Assembly: GCF_007859395.1 (NCBI RefSeq)
Contig: NZ_VOHD01000009.1
Span: 62,001-126,000 of the forward strand
Length of the DNA: 64,000 nucleotides
Direction of reading: 5' to 3'
DNA from: Planomicrobium sp. CPCC 101110
GTDB taxonomy: Bacteria > Bacillota > Bacilli > Bacillales_A > Planococcaceae
Shown: one piece after another, positions 16,118-23,969 of the stretch
Layout: each line of letters begins with the position of its first letter
Numbering within the stretch: the first letter of the stretch is position 1
The notes under the pieces: generated by a model
Databases searched by the model: none
Seen by the model: the letters and a program-made list of their open reading frames with translations, nothing else
Told to the model about the DNA's origin: nothing
Made by a program: the position numbers and the translations under genes

Positions 16118-17082
16118 ACTAGCGCACCATCTTCCTTGAAGAGGGCCGCTTTCAAAAGATCCTTTTCGCTCGCATAAGCAATGACTCGCCCATTTTCAGT
16201 AATAGCCAAGCGGTTGCTGCGGCTTTCGCCTAAACAAAGAACCGCCTCATCAATTGTTGAGGAAGAAGCGATTTTTTGCGCATCCCCACTCCATTCCTTG
16301 TCAAAAATCCCCACATACTCTTTCAATAGCCGCTCTCCAAACGACCGCTTTTGGCGAATTCGTTCAATGCCGATAAAATTCCGGACAAATTCATTTGCAG
16401 GATTATCAACCAGCTGCTGGGGCGTGCCGATTTGCTCAATCCGCCCTTTTCGCATAACAACGATTGTGTCGGCGATTTTTAACGCCTCATCCATATCATG
16501 AGTGACAAACACGATGGTTTTGTTGATGGTTCTCTGCAGATTTCGCAATTCGTTCTGCAGCTGCTCCCGGCTAATGGGATCCAAAGCAGAAAACGGTTCG
16601 TCCATCAGCACGATATTGGGATCTCCGGCCAGCGCACGGACAACGCCGATACGTTGTTGCTGGCCTCCGCTAAGCTCCAGAGGAAAGCGTTTCAGATAGG
16701 TATCTGGATCAAGCCCGACCAGATCTAGTAGTTCGCGTATACGGGAGGCCGTTTTTTCTTCTGGCCACGAAAGCAGCTTGGGAACAAGTGAGACATTATC
16801 AAAAATCGTCATATGGGGAAACAGCCCAATCCGCTGGATTACATAGCCGATAGAGCGTCGAAGCTCAACTTCATCCAGATCCGTTACAGGCTTCCCATCA
16901 ATATATATATTTCCTTCTGTCGGTTTTTCCAGTTTGTTGATCATTTTCATCAATGTGGTTTTTCCGCAGCCACTGGGGCCGATGACGGCTGTCAATTGAT
17001 GGGCTGGAAGAGTGAGTGAAACATTTTTCAGTGCATCAGTCCCGTCAGTGAACCGTCTGCTGACATTTTCAAAACGAATCAT
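16114..17082 (-). CDS. Osmoprotectant ABC transporter ATPase (OpuCA-like)
   Basis: A 322-aa ABC ATPase of the glycine betaine/carnitine/choline group. Walker A GPSGCGKTT (about 33-41), signature LSGGQQQR, Walker B VLMDEPFSALDP and the switch histidine VTHDMDEA are intact. The last 80 residues correspond to one CBS-like repeat (NRLAITENGRVIAYASEKDLL) rather than the usual tandem pair. CBS domains in OpuA-type ATPases sense ionic strength; whether a single one does is unknown. AGAGGTG precedes the ATG. Confidence 0.92.
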   Translation of the reverse strand: MIRFENVSRRFTDGTDALKNVSLTLPAHQLTAVIGPSGCGKTTLMKMINKLEKPTEGNIYIDGKPVTDLDEVELRRSIGYVIQRIGLFPHMTIFDNVSLVPKLLSWPEEKTASRIRELLDLVGLDPDTYLKRFPLELSGGQQQRIGVVRALAGDPNIVLMDEPFSALDPISREQLQNELRNLQRTINKTIVFVTHDMDEALKIADTIVVMRKGRIEQIGTPQQLVDNPANEFVRNFIGIERIRQKRSFGERLLKEYVGIFDKEWSGDAQKIASSSTIDEAVLCLGESRSNRLAITENGRVIAYASEKDLLKAALFKEDGALV

Positions 17083-17151
17083 TGCAGCACCTCTTTCCTG
17101 TCTGATAGGTCCTTACCCTTAATCAAAAAAACTATTCACAGTTCGATTAAA

Positions 17152-17184
17152 GAAAAAACGGCTGCATTCAACAACCGTTTTTTC
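17152..17184 (-). terminator. Terminator after the ABC-F gene
   Basis: AAAAAACGG and CCGTTTTTT pair around a 12-base loop, directly after the ABC-F stop codon; T-rich sequence follows on the minus strand. Confidence 0.75.
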
Positions 17185-17194
17185 CTTTCGTATT

Positions 17195-18838
17195 CTAATT
17201 CGCTTGAATCGCCTGTATTTCCTTTGTTAACTGGTTGAAACGGGAATCCAGTTCTGCGTAATTTTTGTCGCCTGGCTGTATGAAGCTGAGTTTCCCCAAA
17301 ATCGTCTGGCGCTCCGTTTCAAGCGCCAAGATTTCACTTTTCCGGCTTTCCTGGTGTTCTGCTTTTTTATCAAGCCACTCATTATAGCTTCCTTCATATT
17401 TAACCAAACACTCTTGGCTGAAAAGCAAAAGCCGATTGGCAAGCCGTTCCATAAAGTATCGATCGTGCGTTGCAATAAGAAGCGTTCCCTCAAACGTTTC
17501 CAAGGTTTTCTCCAATTGCTCGCGCGAAGGCAAGTCTAAATGATTGGTGGGCTCATCCAAAAACAATACGTTGCATTCGGCAAGCATGAATTCCATCAGC
17601 TTCAATTTCACCCGTTCTCCCATACTCATATGGAGAACCGGCTGATTCCAGTGCTCTTTACCAAACCCAAGATTATCCATCAATGTGCGGATTCTCCCGG
17701 CCTGTTCAAAACCGGACGGCGCAAACAATACGGATGGCGTTTTTTCTTCCGGCAAGTCAAAAACATTTTGGCTCAAATAACCGATTTTCATACCGGTTGT
17801 AGTCCAGACTTCCCCGGAAAAAGCTTGTTCTCCAAGCAACACTCCAAACAATGTCGACTTTCCACTGCCATTCTTGCCGACCAATCCAACGCGTTCCCCG
17901 TGTTGGATAGTAAAAGAAGAGTTCTTGAAAAGAGTGCGGCCGCCAAATTGGACTCCGGCATTTTTTAGTTCGATGACCCGTTTACCTTTTTTTGCTCCAC
18001 TTGCTATTTCAAAGACCACCGATTTTTCTTCTTTCGGCCTTTCTATGCGCTCTTGTTCAAGTTCAGCTTTCAGCCGCTTTTGTTTGCTGCGGATCTGCAC
18101 ATCCATCCGCTTCGCTTTTGAGCGATAAAACTCCTTTGCAAATTCCTGCTTCGTAGAGTCCGCATGGGCTTTTGCTGACCAGGACTGCAATTCCGCCATT
18201 TGGCTTTCCACACGCGCAATCTTCGACTGCTGTTTTTCATATTTTCGCTGCTGCGTCAAACGGTTATGGGCTTTCTCAGAGAGGGCGGCACTGTAATTCC
18301 CTTTGTATGCAGCCAAATCCCCCTCTTCGATTTCCCAAATACGGTCAGCAATTTTATCGATAAAGTACCGGTCATGCGAAATGAAAATCAAAGTTCCTTT
18401 GTAAGCAGCCAATTGATCTATAACAACTTCCACGCTTTCCGCATCCAGATGATTGGTCGGTTCATCCAGCAACAGCAGTTCAGCCCTTCCTGCTAAAGCT
18501 TGCGCCAATCTTATTTTTATCCCTTCACCGCCGCTCGGTTTCTCCCGATTTTCAGGCACGCCCCACTCTTTCTCCAATTTACGTGCTTCCGCGTCAGTGG
18601 TGCGGCCAGGATTCCCTCTCACCTCTTGCTGCATGTAAACTATGCCCGGCGCCGCACCTTTCCATTCTACTCCCGCCCAACCTTCGGCAATCGCTTGAAG
18701 CAATGAGGTTTTTCCTGCTCCGTTCGGTCCCACCACGCCAATTCGCGCGCCTTTCGGGATGTCCGCATTCACCTTTTTCAATACTATCGATTCTCCATAC
18801 TGTACAGCCAGGTTATTCAGCTTTCCTATAATAGCCAT
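17195..18838 (-). CDS. ABC-F family ribosome protection ATPase, VmlR-like
   Basis: A 547-aa protein with two ABC ATPase domains and no membrane segment. Domain 1 has GPNGAGKTS (about 40-48), a short SGGEGIKIRLAQ signature and LLLDEPTNHLD. A charged linker of about 80 residues follows (QQRKYEKQQSK to RSKQKRLKAEL). Domain 2 has GKNGSGKST, SMGERVKLKLMEF and LFLDEPTNHLD. Length equals that of B. subtilis VmlR, which expels antibiotics bound in the ribosomal peptidyl transferase centre. The start is the ATG of MAIIGKL behind AGGAGGAATAGCA. The upstream leader peptide and attenuator support an antibiotic-responsive role. Which drugs are affected cannot be read from the sequence. Confidence 0.9.
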   Translation of the reverse strand: MAIIGKLNNLAVQYGESIVLKKVNADIPKGARIGVVGPNGAGKTSLLQAIAEGWAGVEWKGAAPGIVYMQQEVRGNPGRTTDAEARKLEKEWGVPENREKPSGGEGIKIRLAQALAGRAELLLLDEPTNHLDAESVEVVIDQLAAYKGTLIFISHDRYFIDKIADRIWEIEEGDLAAYKGNYSAALSEKAHNRLTQQRKYEKQQSKIARVESQMAELQSWSAKAHADSTKQEFAKEFYRSKAKRMDVQIRSKQKRLKAELEQERIERPKEEKSVVFEIASGAKKGKRVIELKNAGVQFGGRTLFKNSSFTIQHGERVGLVGKNGSGKSTLFGVLLGEQAFSGEVWTTTGMKIGYLSQNVFDLPEEKTPSVLFAPSGFEQAGRIRTLMDNLGFGKEHWNQPVLHMSMGERVKLKLMEFMLAECNVLFLDEPTNHLDLPSREQLEKTLETFEGTLLIATHDRYFMERLANRLLLFSQECLVKYEGSYNEWLDKKAEHQESRKSEILALETERQTILGKLSFIQPGDKNYAELDSRFNQLTKEIQAIQAN

Positions 18839-18861
18839 TGCTATTCCTCCTAGCCGGAGAA

Positions 18862-18897
18862 ACAAAAAATTCCTCCGAGATAATCACCGGAAGAATT
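18862..18897 (-). terminator. Attenuator terminator before the ABC-F gene
   Basis: On the minus strand AATTCTTCCG pairs with CGGAGGAATT (one G-U pair) over a ten-base loop and is followed by T6. It stands 24 nt before the ABC-F start and between the leader peptide and the gene, so it would abort transcription unless prevented. Confidence 0.82.
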
Positions 18898-18977
18898 CGC
18901 ATGCCTAAACAGCCCGCTCACGCAGGCATTTTTCTTGAAGATAGGCAGACGAATCCAATTTCTTTTGCACCATATAT

Positions 18978-19022
18978 TTACGGTTCTACAGAAACAGGAT
19001 TATATATCCATCGTCCATCCAT
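18978..19022 (-). CDS. Predicted 14-residue leader peptide of the ABC-F gene
   Basis: GAAGGGAAG precedes an ATG opening MDGRWIYNPVSVEP and a TAA. It lies just after the promoter and 140 nt before the ABC-F start, with a terminator in between. This is the layout of antibiotic-inducible attenuators, in which a drug-stalled ribosome on the leader changes RNA folding. The spacing of the ribosome binding site is short (3-4 nt), and an overlapping ATG four bases later gives another short frame, so the exact peptide is uncertain. Confidence 0.6.
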   Translation of the reverse strand: MDGRWIYNPVSVEP

Positions 19023-19045
19023 CTTCCCTTCAGTTTGATGCGTCG

Positions 19046-19054
19046 ATTATATCA
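19046..19054 (-). promoter_or_regulatory. Extended -10 promoter of the ABC-F transcription unit
   Basis: The minus strand reads TGATATAAT, an extended -10 box (TATAAT at 19046-19051). No convincing -35 box is seen, which is usual for extended -10 promoters. It directly precedes the leader peptide. Confidence 0.6.
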
Positions 19055-19077
19055 CATAATTCTGACGATTCCTATGA

Positions 19078-19917
19078 TTATTCGAAAGACACATGCACCG
19101 GATTCGCTACTTGTTCAAAGCCGATTTCCCGATAGATTTTATTGGATGTCGGATTTTTCAAATCGGTATACAGCATAGCAAAATCATATTCAAACAATAA
19201 CTCTTCTGTCACTTCAGCGACTAACGAGCGGGCATACCCTTTTCTCCGATGCTTGCGGGGCGTAAAAACAAAAGAAACTGTGATGCCCCTTTTTGATGGC
19301 CTCGTTTTTTTCATGCAAGACACCACTTCACCGTCCACTTCCCAAACGTAGACTTCTTTGTTTTCGATGAATTGGTTGATTTGGCGTGCCGCTTCCGCAG
19401 CGCTTGACACTTTTATCCCGGTCTCCACTTCAAACAGCAAACACCATTCCTCCAAAAGCGGCGCATCTTTTTTGTTTGCCACCCTCCATGTGCCTGGACT
19501 CTTTTCCAGGCCGTTCGCCACCGCATCAGCCCGGTACAACCCTTGATCCATCAACAGATGCGCTTTTTGGCCGGTTTCCGCTGTCCAGGCCAAAACGAAT
19601 CGATTTGCCGTTTCCCGGTCTCCTATAACCCCATTCAATTCAACACCAGATTCGATAAGCAGTTTTGAAAGTTCGCTTTCTACTTCCGGCGTGTCCACAA
19701 AAGTGATCAATTGCAGCGGATGCGGCGGGGTCATCAAACAGGCCGCCAATACTACTTCCTCGTCTTCGGCGATAGCCAAAAAATAGTCCTCGTATTTCCC
19801 TTGTTTGATCTGATTCAGCACCCCTAAGAACAAACTATATATATCCTCATTTTCATAAAGGGCCGGTTCCACTTTTTCAGAAAAGGCTTCTGTTTCGGCA
19901 TAGATATTCCAATTCAT
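19078..19917 (-). CDS. GNAT family N-acetyltransferase
   Basis: A 279-aa protein with a divergent N-terminal half (residues 1-130) and a C-terminal GNAT domain. The acetyl-CoA binding loop is VFTPRKHRRKGYARSLVAEV near 225-244, and the end NKIYREIGFEQV is the usual GNAT closing element. It resembles Firmicute acetyltransferases that carry a non-catalytic N-terminal GNAT-like lobe. Substrate unknown. It is monocistronic, and its stop lies about 25 nt upstream of the ABC-F promoter. Confidence 0.85.
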   Translation of the reverse strand: MNWNIYAETEAFSEKVEPALYENEDIYSLFLGVLNQIKQGKYEDYFLAIAEDEEVVLAACLMTPPHPLQLITFVDTPEVESELSKLLIESGVELNGVIGDRETANRFVLAWTAETGQKAHLLMDQGLYRADAVANGLEKSPGTWRVANKKDAPLLEEWCLLFEVETGIKVSSAAEAARQINQFIENKEVYVWEVDGEVVSCMKKTRPSKRGITVSFVFTPRKHRRKGYARSLVAEVTEELLFEYDFAMLYTDLKNPTSNKIYREIGFEQVANPVHVSFE

Positions 19918-20055
19918 TTCTCCACTCTCTTTTCCTTTAATTTCGCATTACTAAAGTATTAGCTATTGCATGAGAATAACCTGCTAAAATATGAGAATTT
20001 TCATAAGTTTTTTATGAAGACCAGATCCGGTTTTCCAGGAAAAAGAGATGAACAG

Positions 20056-20093
20056 AAAAAGCTCAAGCCATCCGAAGACGAGCTGAGCTTTTA
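20056..20093 (-). terminator. Terminator after the NiaP-like transporter gene
   Basis: AAAAGCTCA and TGAGCTTTTT flank a loop that can pair further; a T run follows on the minus strand. It lies 5 nt past the stop codon. Confidence 0.7.
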
Positions 20094-20097
20094 TCCC

Positions 20098-21315
20098 TTA
20101 ATCCAATTCCAGTTGTTTTGTCTCTTTCCCGAGGAAAGCAACCGCCAGTGCCCCTATGATGACTGAACCGCAGAAAATCGCGAAAATCAAACTGATATCG
20201 TAATCAGCCGCAAGAAGCGACCCTACGAGAAGCGGTCCGAGAATACCGCCGATGCGGCCAAAAGAAGCGGCCATTCCTGTTCCCGTCCCGCGAATAACCG
20301 TCGGATATTGCTCAGGCGAATATGCATATAACGCTCCCCAAGCGCCCAAATTGAAGAAAGAAAGGAAAGCCCCTGCAACGATCAATGTAGCAATGGCATC
20401 CGCATTGCCGAAGGCCAGTGCGCTGGCTGCTGTACCAAAGAGGTAAGTGACAAGGACAAATTTCCGCCCCATCCGCTCAATGAGCCAGGCCGCAGAGAAA
20501 TAGCCAGGCAGCTGGGCAAGCGTCATGATCAAGACATACTGAAAACTTTGAATGAGGGAGAATCCTTTTAACACCATAACGCTTGGCAGCCACAAGAACA
20601 TGCCATAATAAGAAAAGACTACCGTGAACCAGACAATCCATAACATCAGTGTTGGCCGGCGATACTTTTTAGACCATACGCTTTTGATGTTGGTTGAAAT
20701 CGATTGAAGCCCTGTCTTTTTCGCTGTGAATTGGGGAGAGTCCGGCAAGTTGATCCGCAAATAAAGAGCATATAAAGCGGGAAGCGCCGTAAGCAGCAAT
20801 GCGACACGCCAGCCGAACGACGGTATAACGAAGTAAGAAATTACTGCTGCAATCAGCCAGCCGCCTGCCCAGAAGCTTTCGAGCAGGACGACCACACGTC
20901 CGCGCTCCGCTGCCGGCACACTTTCCGACACAAGCGTTGAAGCGACTGGCAGCTCTCCTCCGAGCCCCATCCCGATGAAAAAGCGCAAAACCATAAAAGC
21001 TGCCAATGTAGTCGTGAATGCCGATAATCCGCTTGCTATCGAGAAAAGCAATAATGTGACGATAAATATCTTCTTGCGCCCTACGCGATCCGCGTATATA
21101 CCGAATACAAACGCCCCGACCGCCATGCCGATGGAATTGACGCTGCCAATCCAGCCCATTTGCTGAGTCGTCAAATCCCAGTCTTGGTGAAGCGCAGCAA
21201 TGACAAATGATAGTATCCCCACATCCATAGCGTCAAAAAGCCAGCCTAATCCCGCAATTCCAAGAAGTTTATTTTTTGATATTGATTCTACTTTCTTTTC
21301 TGTTAGCGTAGCCAT
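20098..21315 (-). CDS. MFS transporter, NiaP (niacin uptake)-like
   Basis: A 405-aa, twelve-helix major facilitator. MFS motif A is GIYADRVGRKK after helix 2, and FIGMGLGGELPVASTLVSE and ESFWAGGW mark the sugar-porter-like subgroup that includes B. subtilis NiaP (YceI), a nicotinate/nicotinamide importer. Aromatic-acid transporters share these motifs, so the substrate is not certain. AAGGGGAG precedes the ATG. The promoter is followed by tandem 22-bp repeats, possibly an operator. In NiaP-type genes the NAD-responsive repressor NiaR is the known regulator; linking it here is inference. Confidence 0.82.
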   Translation of the reverse strand: MATLTEKKVESISKNKLLGIAGLGWLFDAMDVGILSFVIAALHQDWDLTTQQMGWIGSVNSIGMAVGAFVFGIYADRVGRKKIFIVTLLLFSIASGLSAFTTTLAAFMVLRFFIGMGLGGELPVASTLVSESVPAAERGRVVVLLESFWAGGWLIAAVISYFVIPSFGWRVALLLTALPALYALYLRINLPDSPQFTAKKTGLQSISTNIKSVWSKKYRRPTLMLWIVWFTVVFSYYGMFLWLPSVMVLKGFSLIQSFQYVLIMTLAQLPGYFSAAWLIERMGRKFVLVTYLFGTAASALAFGNADAIATLIVAGAFLSFFNLGAWGALYAYSPEQYPTVIRGTGTGMAASFGRIGGILGPLLVGSLLAADYDISLIFAIFCGSVIIGALAVAFLGKETKQLELD

Positions 21316-21327
21316 TTCTTCTCCCCT

Positions 21328-21382
21328 TGTCTTTATACATGTAACTAACTGTCTTTACACATGTAACTAACTGTCTTTACAC
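21328..21382 (-). repeat. 2.5 tandem copies of a 22-bp unit in the niaP-like 5' region
   Basis: Units lie at 21328-21349 and 21350-21371, differing at a single base, plus an 11-bp half unit at 21372-21382. Each unit holds GTGTAAAGACA (minus strand; GTATAAAGACA in the copy nearest the gene) and TTAGTTACAT. The array starts a few bases after the expected transcription start and ends 13 bp before the ATG. A repressor binding in-phase repeats about two helical turns apart would block transcription here. Confidence 0.85.
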
Positions 21383-21386
21383 CTTT

Positions 21387-21415
21387 ACTATACATTTCGG
21401 GAAATAAAGTGACAA
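21387..21415 (-). promoter_or_regulatory. Sigma-A promoter of the niaP-like gene
   Basis: TTGTCA (21410-21415) and TATAGT (21387-21392) are 17 nt apart on the minus strand, immediately upstream of the tandem repeats. Confidence 0.78.
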
Positions 21416-21419
21416 GCCG

Positions 21420-21774
21420 CCAAGAAATGTTTAACTTTTCTAATTATTATCAGGTGGCTGGATTGATGGTACCGGTTGCCGCATCCATCGCCTTAACACT
21501 CGCCCTTATTGCGGCTTGCCGGGTTTTGTTTTCCGCTATGATTCTCGGTTCTTCCGTTTTTGAACAATCTTCTTTATTGCCCATACTCTACCCACAACTT
21601 CCGGAACGTAAACGATAGGGGCGAAGCCAGGTTGCCGCCGGTATTCTCATAGCAGATTCAGGAAGGCGCAATTCTTTAAAATTATCGCTACTGTCTTTTC
21701 TCTCCTGCCCCTCTATGGCCCAACCGATTGTTTCCGGTGATTCATCACAAATTTCTCCGACTGATTCAATATAC
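21420..21774. other. 355-bp stretch with no supported gene
   Basis: Short frames exist on both strands (up to about 69 codons) but none has a ribosome binding site or a recognisable product. On the minus strand a 60-codon frame (21588-21773, containing ICDESPETIGWAIEGQE) and a 40-codon frame after it look protein-like in composition and could be debris of a lost gene. No homolog is recognised. Confidence 0.4.
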
Positions 21775-21816
21775 AAAAAAAACGCCTTCTTATCTCATTC
21801 ACGAGATAAGAAGGCG
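21775..21816 (-). terminator. Terminator after the ZIP transporter gene
   Basis: CGCCTTCTTATCTC and GAGATAAGAAGGCG form a perfect 14-bp stem, followed by T8 on the minus strand. Confidence 0.93.
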
Positions 21817-21830
21817 CTGGGTTTCAGCAT

Positions 21831-22640
21831 TTATGCAATCAGCACCAAACTGATGGCCATGACCGCCATGCCCGCTATCAAGCCATAAATGGACAAATGG
21901 GCTTCATCATACCGTTTGGCTGCCGGCAGTAATTCGTCTATTGAGATAAACACCATGATTCCGGCTACACCAGCAAAAACGATGCCAAACATCGTATCAC
22001 TCATGAACGGCATCAAAATCAGCCATGCCGCAATTGCGCCTACCGGTTCCGAGATCCCCGACAAGACGCTGTACTGAAATGCTTTTTTTCGGCTCCCTGT
22101 TGCATAATAAATCGGAACAGAGACGGCGATTCCTTCCGGAATATTGTGGATTGCCACTGCAATAGCAATTGCCACACCAAGACCCGGGTCTTGGATTGCA
22201 GACATGAAAGTCGCGATTCCTTCCGGAAAATTATGAATCCCGATTGCTAAAGCCGTGAAAATACCCATTTTGCGCAAATGGGCATACTGATCATTTGTCG
22301 GGCCTGCATCCATATCTTCAATCGTCTTGACTTCATGCGGATTTTCAAGCTGAGGCAAAATCCGATCCAAAGCTGCCATGAAAATCATTCCGCCGAAGAA
22401 GCCGGCAATTGTCAGCCAGTACCCCAATGAATCACCATGGGCATCAGTCAAAGCTGTTTTCGCTTTAACAAAAATCTCGACCATCGAAACGTAAATCATT
22501 ACTCCTGCAGAAAAACCTAACGATATTGATAGAAATTTCGTATTTGTCCGCGATGCTAAAAAGGCGATCAAGCTGCCGATCCCTGTCGCCAGGCCAGCGA
22601 ATAAAGTCAATCCTAGAGCAAATAAAACCGTAGTGTCCAT
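21831..22640 (-). CDS. ZIP family divalent metal transporter (ZupT-like)
   Basis: A 269-aa membrane protein with about eight helices. ZIP signatures are FTALAIGIHNFPEGIATF in helix 4 and IAIAVAIHNIPEGIAVSVPIY in helix 5, whose histidines, asparagines and glutamates bind the metal. A histidine/acid-containing loop (NPHEVKTIEDMDAG) joins helices 3 and 4. ZupT-type proteins import zinc and other divalent cations. The start chosen is the ATG of MDTTVLF, the usual family start. A TTG 25 codons upstream would add a non-hydrophobic lysine-rich extension and has no good binding site. Confidence 0.92.
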   Translation of the reverse strand: MDTTVLFALGLTLFAGLATGIGSLIAFLASRTNTKFLSISLGFSAGVMIYVSMVEIFVKAKTALTDAHGDSLGYWLTIAGFFGGMIFMAALDRILPQLENPHEVKTIEDMDAGPTNDQYAHLRKMGIFTALAIGIHNFPEGIATFMSAIQDPGLGVAIAIAVAIHNIPEGIAVSVPIYYATGSRKKAFQYSVLSGISEPVGAIAAWLILMPFMSDTMFGIVFAGVAGIMVFISIDELLPAAKRYDEAHLSIYGLIAGMAVMAISLVLIA

Positions 22641-22771
22641 AGCATCATCCACTTTCCGTTTCGCTTGAATATGAATATTGTACGGCAAAAGTTTCCTTAG
22701 AGCAACTTTTTTCAACTCAGAAAGATGTTTTATTTTTCATTTATTTCTTTCTTCAGTGATAATGTCTTGCC

Positions 22772-22815
22772 AAAAAGGACCCTCGTCTCTTCAGTAAAGA
22801 GGCGGGGGCCTTTTA
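22772..22815 (-). terminator. Terminator after the uracil-DNA glycosylase gene
   Basis: A long stem AAAAGGCCCCCGCCTCTT/AAGAGACGAGGGTCCTTTTT (with mismatches) is followed by T5 on the minus strand. Confidence 0.8.
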
Positions 22816-22839
22816 AAAAAGCGGCTTTATATAACCCCT

Positions 22840-23484
22840 TTATTTTTTGGGTTTCAACAATTCCCCTAACTTTCGCCAATCATCATCTTTTAATGTCCGC
22901 ACTGGCGGATTGTAGAAAACGCTTGCCGGATGAAACGTCGGAAAGATGTGATAACTGTCTTCAGAAGCTTCGAATGTCTGGGTTTCTTCATTCCATATTA
23001 AAATTGGCGTTTCCATCAAGACCCCATGTAATTGCGTGACTTTTGCCTGAGGGCCCACCAATCGCTGCAATCCGATATTTCCAAGAGTCACGATGATCGG
23101 CGGACGGATATCGTGAATTTCCGCATCCAATATTGGTGCATGGGCAATTATTTCTTTTTTTGTCGGTGCCCGGTTATATTTCCGTTTTACCACTTCGCCG
23201 TTGCGCTCTTTCTTTTGTCCCCATTTATACGGCCTGCTTCGAACTGCGCTCGTTATGTATACATCTTCCCTAGACAGGCCGATGCCTGCCAAAGAAGCCA
23301 TCAACTCTTTTCCAGCTCTTCCGGTGAACGGAATGCCGGTTTCCACTTCATTTTCGCCTGGGGCTTCCCCTACCAGCATAAGCGCCGGATTCATCGGACC
23401 CTGGCCCCTTACAAATCCATCCACAGGAAAACCTTCAATGCGTTTTATCCCTTTTGCCGCCAGCTCATCTGAAATTCTATACAT
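22840..23484 (-). CDS. Uracil-DNA glycosylase family protein (family 4-like)
   Basis: A 214-aa member of the UDG superfamily, which removes uracil from DNA. Motif 1 is LVGEAPGENEVETG with FTGRAGKEL (about 37-57); motif 2 is FPTFHPASVFYNP near the C-terminus, containing the conserved histidine. The four cysteines that hold the Fe-S cluster of classical family 4 enzymes are absent, as in many Bacillales homologs. The start is the ATG behind AGAGGTGATTCG; an in-frame upstream start would add 18 hydrophobic residues and lacks a binding site. Confidence 0.9.
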   Translation of the reverse strand: MYRISDELAAKGIKRIEGFPVDGFVRGQGPMNPALMLVGEAPGENEVETGIPFTGRAGKELMASLAGIGLSREDVYITSAVRSRPYKWGQKKERNGEVVKRKYNRAPTKKEIIAHAPILDAEIHDIRPPIIVTLGNIGLQRLVGPQAKVTQLHGVLMETPILIWNEETQTFEASEDSYHIFPTFHPASVFYNPPVRTLKDDDWRKLGELLKPKK

Positions 23485-23520
23485 CGAATCACCTCTTAAT
23501 AAGTTTATCACAATTATTAA

Positions 23521-23599
23521 TGTCAGGTTTTCTAACATATTTGAAAATAAAAGCTTGCACTTTTAGAATGTTTTGATTATGATGTTAACAAACCTAACA
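23521..23599 (+). promoter_or_regulatory. glnK-amtB promoter with two TnrA/GlnR-like boxes
   Basis: Promoter: TTGCAC (23555-23560), 17 nt, TATGAT (23578-23583). Box 1, TGTCAGGTTTTCTAACA at 23521-23537, fits the TnrA/GlnR consensus TGTnAnAwwwTnTnACA with one mismatch and lies upstream, where TnrA activates. Box 2, TGTTAACAAACCTAACA at 23583-23599, has two mismatches and overlaps the transcription start, where a repressor would act. This suggests induction under nitrogen limitation. Confidence 0.75.
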
Positions 23600-23615
23600 T
23601 AGAGGAGGACAAAAC

Positions 23616-23957
23616 ATGAAGAAAATCGAAACAATTATTCGTCCATCCGTCTTTTCTGATGTGCGCCAAGCATTGGCGCTTGAAGGAATCGACGGGCTTA
23701 GCGTCACAGAAATAGCTGGAATCGGAAAACAGGAAGGCCGAGTCGGCCTGTTCCGCGGTAATGCTTATACGATGGAATTTTCTCCAAAACTTAAATTAGA
23801 AATGGTAGTGGAAGATGACAAAGTGGAAGATATTGTCGAGGCGTTATTGCAGTACGCTTCCACCGGCCAAGTCGGGGACGGCAAAATATTTATCCTGCCA
23901 GTCGAGGAAGCAATTCGAATCAGAACACGAGAACGCGGCGCCGTCGCCGTCGGATAA
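23616..23957 (+). CDS. glnK: P-II family nitrogen regulatory protein
   Basis: A 113-aa PII signal protein that binds ATP/ADP and 2-oxoglutarate as a trimer and controls the ammonium channel. The B-loop TGQVGDGKIFILPVEEAIRIRT is intact. The T-loop region GKQEGRVGLFRGNAYTMEF aligns without gaps to enteric PII; the modifiable tyrosine position (NAY) is conserved. AGAGGAGG precedes the ATG. The gene lies 12 bp upstream of amtB, the conserved GlnK-AmtB pairing, in the order opposite to B. subtilis nrgAB. Confidence 0.95.
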   Translation: MKKIETIIRPSVFSDVRQALALEGIDGLSVTEIAGIGKQEGRVGLFRGNAYTMEFSPKLKLEMVVEDDKVEDIVEALLQYASTGQVGDGKIFILPVEEAIRIRTRERGAVAVG

Positions 23958-23969
23958 GGGGGAAAACAA

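Noticed and set aside
21328..21382. Tandem repeats as a small CRISPR array
   Set aside because: Only 2.5 copies without unique spacers and no cas genes. They fit an operator array better.
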